NCBI GenBank assembly: GCA_900548075.1
Contig: URJD01000072.1
Coordinates: forward strand, 1 to 8,257
Direction: 5' to 3'
DNA from: an uncultured Collinsella sp.
GTDB taxonomy: Bacteria > Actinomycetota > Coriobacteriia > Coriobacteriales > Coriobacteriaceae
Length of the DNA: 8,257 nt
Part shown: in pieces, positions 5,505 through 8,257 of the stretch
Layout: each line of letters opens with the position of its first letter
Numbering within the stretch: position 1 is the stretch's first letter
Notes under the pieces: model-generated
What the model was told of the DNA's origin: nothing
Seen by the model: the letters and a program-made list of their open reading frames with translations, nothing else
Database searches by the model: none
Translations under genes and position numbers: made by a program

Positions 5505-6269
5505 ATGCTGCTCCCCGATTCCAAGACCGAGCTCGTCCGTCGCGGCAACAAGGTCGTTTACGACCTGGGCGACAAGATCGTCAAGGTCTTTAACGAGACC
5601 AAGCCCGTCTCCGACGTGTTCAACGAGGCTTTGAATCTTGCCCGCATCAATGAGTGCGGCATCCGCAGCCCCAAGGCTCTCGAGGTTTCCCAGCTCGAGA
5701 ACGCCAACGGCTGGGCGCTCGTGACCGAGAAGGTTCCGGGCACCACCCTTGCCGAGAAGATGACTGCCGAGCCCCAGCGCTTTGGTGAGTACCTCGAGAT
5801 GTTCGTCGACCTCCAGATCGAGATCCACGGCTACACCTCCCCGCTGCTCAACCGTCAGCGCGACAAGTTCGCCCGCATGATCGACAGCCTTGATCAGCTC
5901 AATGCCACCACGCGCTACAACCTTCAGGAGCGTCTGGACGGCATGACCAAGGAGTTCAAGGTCTGCCACGGCGACTTCAACCCCTCCAACGTCATCGTCG
6001 GCGACGACGGCCAGCTCTATGTGTGCGACTGGGCACACGCCACCCAGGGCTCCCCTGCTGCCGACGTTGCCACCACCTACCTGCTCTTCGCCCTCAACAG
6101 CAAGGACCAGGCCGAGGCCTACCTGGAGCTCTACTGCGACCGCGCCGACATGCCCATGCAGGTCGTGCGTCAGTGGACGAGCATCGTCGCCGCTTCCGAG
6201 CTCGCTCGTAAGCGCAACGTGAACGATGAGTTCCTGAAGAACTGGATCGACGTCGTCGATTATCAGTAA
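5505..6269 (+). CDS. APH/choline-kinase-family phosphotransferase, substrate unknown
   Basis: The 254-residue protein has a kinase-like fold of the aminoglycoside phosphotransferase type. An N-terminal lobe holds VVYDLGDKIVKVFNE (22-36, with a likely ATP-binding lysine) and WALVTEKVPGTTL (69-81). The catalytic loop CHGDFNPSNVIV follows (about 153-164; catalytic Asp, metal-binding Asn), then CDWAHATQGSPAADVATTY (about 173-191), where the Asp of 'CDW' takes the DFG role. It resembles a widespread group of ~230-260-residue APH-like proteins in gut anaerobes, not a known resistance enzyme, and there is no resistance context. GAAAGGA (5491-5497) precedes the ATG. It lies 87 bases after adhE on the same strand and may be reached by read-through past the hairpin. 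Substrate could be a small alcohol, sugar or amino-sugar; nothing here decides. Confidence 0.85.
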   Translation: MLLPDSKTELVRRGNKVVYDLGDKIVKVFNETKPVSDVFNEALNLARINECGIRSPKALEVSQLENANGWALVTEKVPGTTLAEKMTAEPQRFGEYLEMFVDLQIEIHGYTSPLLNRQRDKFARMIDSLDQLNATTRYNLQERLDGMTKEFKVCHGDFNPSNVIVGDDGQLYVCDWAHATQGSPAADVATTYLLFALNSKDQAEAYLELYCDRADMPMQVVRQWTSIVAASELARKRNVNDEFLKNWIDVVDYQ

Positions 6270-6302
6270 TATCTGAGCGATTTATTTCGCATCGGAGGCA
6301 CT

Positions 6303-6344
6303 AAGGAAACCCCGCAGCTCGCATGGGCTGCGGGGTTTCCTTTT
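6303..6344 (+). terminator. Strong terminator after the phosphotransferase gene
   Basis: A perfect 16-bp stem, AAGGAAACCCCGCAGC (6303-6318) with GCTGCGGGGTTTCCTT (6327-6342), has an eight-base loop and ends in TTTT. It ends the adhE-phosphotransferase unit and, with the next hairpin, insulates it from convergent proS. Confidence 0.93.
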
Positions 6345-6368
6345 AACACTTGAGCGTACCGACAAGAT

Positions 6369-6419
6369 AAAAGGACGGCCCCTGCATCTCCCCGATCTGG
6401 AGAAATGCAGGGGCCGTCC
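6369..6419 (-). terminator. proS terminator
   Basis: On the minus strand GGACGGCCCCTGCAT (6419-6405) pairs perfectly with ATGCAGGGGCCGTCC (6387-6373). Within the loop CTCC and GGAG (6402-6399 with 6391-6388) add a short upper stem after a two-base bulge. TTTTATCTT follows (6372-6364), so it works for proS. Confidence 0.9.
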
Positions 6420-6449
6420 CGTATATCGAACTACAAGCGAAATCGCCGA

Positions 6450-8171
6450 TTAACGGCGTGCCGCCTTCACAAGCTCGGCAACCTTGGTGACGACCTCGTC
6501 GATCGCCACGTCCTCGCGCTCGCCCGTGGCACGGTCCTTGAGCTCGACGGTGCCGTTCTTAAGGCCACGCTTGCCGAGCACCACCTGATACGGGAAGCCC
6601 ATAAGGTCGTTGTCGGCAAACTTAAAGCCGGGACGCTCATCGCGATCGTCGACGACGACCTCGATACCCTCGGCGCACAGGCCATCAACGATCTGCTCGC
6701 AGACGGAAGCGCACTCCTCCTTCTTGGGGTCGAGCGGAATCACCGCAACCTCGTACGGGGCAACGGAGACCGGCCAGACGATGCCGTGCTCGTCGTTGTG
6801 CTGCTCCACGACGGCAGCGAGCGAGCGAGAAACGCCCACGCCGTAGCAACCCATGATAAGCGGCTTCTCCTTGCCGTCCTCATCCATAAAGGTGGCACCC
6901 ATGGCCTCGGAGTACTTGGTGCCCAGCTGGAAGACCTGGGAAACCTCGATGCCGCGAGCAGCAGAGAGCGGCTTGCCGCAGTGCGGGCAGGGATCGCCGG
7001 CAACGACGGTTACCAGGTCGGCCCACTCGTCGACGGTAAAGTCGCGCTCGGGGCAGGCACCGGTAAAGTGATAATCGACCTCGTTGGCACCGCAGGCCCA
7101 CTGCTTGGACTCGCGCAGGCTCTCGTCGCACACCAGACGGATGCCCTCGGGCAGGTTGACCGGTCCGATAAAGCCCTTGTGCAGGCCGTTCGCCTGAAGC
7201 TCCTCATCGGTCATCATGCGATAGCCCTTGCCAAAGACATGCTCGGCCTTGCAGTCGTTGAGTTCATGATCGCCCGGAACGATGGCCACGACAGGCTTGC
7301 CCTCAGCGTCGATGAGTGCCAGCGACTTGCGCGTGCCGTTCTCGGGGAAGCCGAAGAACTTTGCAACGGCCTCGATGGTGCCCATACCCGGAGTCTCGAC
7401 CTTGGTAAGCGTACCGTCGCCAGGACCCTCGGTCACAACGACCTTGGTACTTGCGGCCTCGTCATCGGCAGCAAAGCCGCAATCGTCGCAGTAGACCAGC
7501 GAAGCCTCGCCGGCCTCGGCCAGCGCCATGTACTCGACAGAGGTGTCACCACCGATCTCGCCGGAGTCGGCGACAACGGGCAGAGCCTTGATGTAGCAGC
7601 GCTCGCAGATGTTGGCGTAGGCCTGCTTCATCTTGTCGTACTCCTCCTGCAGACTCTCCTGCGTGGCAGAGAAGCTGTAGGCGTCCTTCATGATGAACTC
7701 GCGACCGCGCATCAGGCCAAAGCGGGGACGGAACTCGTCGCGGAACTTGTCCTGAATGTGGTACAGGTTAACGGGCAGTTGCTTGTAGGAACGCAGCTCA
7801 TTGCGAACCAGGGCGGTCACGGTCTCCTCGTGCGTGGGGCCCAGCACGAACTCGCGGCCGTGGCGGTCATCGAAGCGCACGAGTTCCTTGCCATAGGCGT
7901 CGATGCGGCCGGACTCGCGCCATAGCTCAGCGTCGACCATAATGGGCATCATGAGCTCCTGGGCACCGGCGGCATCCATCTCGTCGCGCACGATGTTCTC
8001 GATCTTGCGAATCGAGCGCCATGCGAGCGGCAGGTAGGAATACAGACCGGCGGCCTCCTTGCGGATCATGCCGGCACGGAGCAGCAGGCGGTGGCTGGCG
8101 AGCTCAGCGTCCGCCGGATCCTCTTTAAGCGTCGGCGCATAGAGCTTAGACATATACATTGCTCGGGTCAT
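6450..8171 (-). CDS. proS: Prolyl-tRNA synthetase (bacterial type with insertion domain)
   Basis: ProRS charges tRNA-Pro with proline in the cytoplasm. At 573 residues it matches the bacterial (E. coli-like) form. It begins with a class II catalytic core: MSKLYAPTLKEDPADAELAS (7-26), GPTHEE (111-116), motif 2 FRDEFRPRFGLMRGREF (143-159) and motif 3 MGCYGVGVSRSL (440-451). An editing insertion domain (about 232-390) contains KSLALIDAEGKPVVAIVPGD (282-301), where mischarged Ala-tRNA-Pro is normally hydrolysed. It is bracketed by two CxxC pairs, CDDC (228-231) and CPHC (395-398), which may bind zinc. The C-terminal anticodon-binding domain starts near PYEVAVIPLDP (472-482). The ATG at 8171 is chosen because GAGGAG (8183-8178) sits six bases ahead; a later ATG giving MSKLYAP is possible. 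The stop of the upstream gene abuts it, so the two are co-transcribed. Confidence 0.97.
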   Translation of the reverse strand: MTRAMYMSKLYAPTLKEDPADAELASHRLLLRAGMIRKEAAGLYSYLPLAWRSIRKIENIVRDEMDAAGAQELMMPIMVDAELWRESGRIDAYGKELVRFDDRHGREFVLGPTHEETVTALVRNELRSYKQLPVNLYHIQDKFRDEFRPRFGLMRGREFIMKDAYSFSATQESLQEEYDKMKQAYANICERCYIKALPVVADSGEIGGDTSVEYMALAEAGEASLVYCDDCGFAADDEAASTKVVVTEGPGDGTLTKVETPGMGTIEAVAKFFGFPENGTRKSLALIDAEGKPVVAIVPGDHELNDCKAEHVFGKGYRMMTDEELQANGLHKGFIGPVNLPEGIRLVCDESLRESKQWACGANEVDYHFTGACPERDFTVDEWADLVTVVAGDPCPHCGKPLSAARGIEVSQVFQLGTKYSEAMGATFMDEDGKEKPLIMGCYGVGVSRSLAAVVEQHNDEHGIVWPVSVAPYEVAVIPLDPKKEECASVCEQIVDGLCAEGIEVVVDDRDERPGFKFADNDLMGFPYQVVLGKRGLKNGTVELKDRATGEREDVAIDEVVTKVAELVKAARR

Positions 8172-8257
8172 TTATTTCTCCTCAATAAGTTTGTCGACCT
8201 CTGCCATAAGCGCGTCGACAATTTGGTCCTCAGCTACTTTACCAATGATCTGGCCAT
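8172..8257 (-). CDS. ispG: C-terminal tail of probable IspG (4-hydroxy-3-methylbut-2-enyl diphosphate synthase), partial
   Basis: An open minus-strand frame enters from the window edge and ends with TAA at 8174-8172, directly abutting the proS ATG (TAAATG). The visible tail is 27 residues, beginning GQIIGKVAEDQIVDALMAEV and ending DKLIEEK. The 'G-x-x-x-G-K-V-x-E-D-Q-I-V-D-A-L' pattern fits the end of IspG proteins, where a 'KVPEDQLVD'-like tail follows the iron-sulfur domain, and ispG often lies just before proS in Gram-positive dxr-rseP-ispG-proS clusters. The proS Shine-Dalgarno lies in the last codons, implying coupling. The frame and stop are clear; the identity rests on a short tail and on recalled gene order. 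Confidence 0.6.
   Translation of the reverse strand, partial: GQIIGKVAEDQIVDALMAEVDKLIEEK

Noticed and set aside
6405..7925. Open frame of 506 codons on the plus strand opposite proS
   Set aside because: Same codon-bias effect as above. It begins inside the proS terminator, has no ribosome binding site and no recognisable motif.

Overview
The window looks like chromosomal DNA of a high-GC, anaerobic gut actinobacterium of the class Coriobacteriia, probably Collinsella or a close relative. This is inferred from GC-rich third codon positions, a bifunctional AdhE, a pyrR-pyrB pair, a C4 zinc-type L28 and the protein sequences themselves. No search could be run, so the genus is an informed guess.

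Layout. (1) 1-1010, minus strand: the start of a pyrimidine operon, pyrR then pyrB (cut by the window edge). It has a long leader that can fold into what looks like a transcription attenuator. (2) 1020-1565: a divergent intergenic region with small palindromes and two plus-strand promoters, then the single-gene unit rpmB (ribosomal protein L28) and a strong terminator. (3) 1571-2615: a compact mobile element. One REP-associated (Y1/HUH) transposase gene on the minus strand lies between two inverted copies of a ~49-bp palindromic repeat. The transposase ribosome binding site can be locked in a long hairpin in its own leader. (4) 2616-6344, plus strand: adhE (acetaldehyde/alcohol dehydrogenase) with an upstream dyad and an extended -10 promoter, then a small APH/choline-kinase-like phosphotransferase and a strong terminator. 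(5) 6369-8257, minus strand: proS (prolyl-tRNA synthetase), abutting the tail of what is probably ispG (isoprenoid synthesis), with its own terminator at 6369-6419.

Most genes are housekeeping: pyrimidine synthesis, translation, NAD+ regeneration in fermentation, tRNA charging and isoprenoids. The unusual content is regulatory RNA and repeats. The three best leads are the self-occluding transposase leader with a possible pseudoknot, the inverted REP-like ends around that transposase, and the pyrR attenuator. Long open frames opposite adhE and proS are codon-bias shadows and are not annotated.
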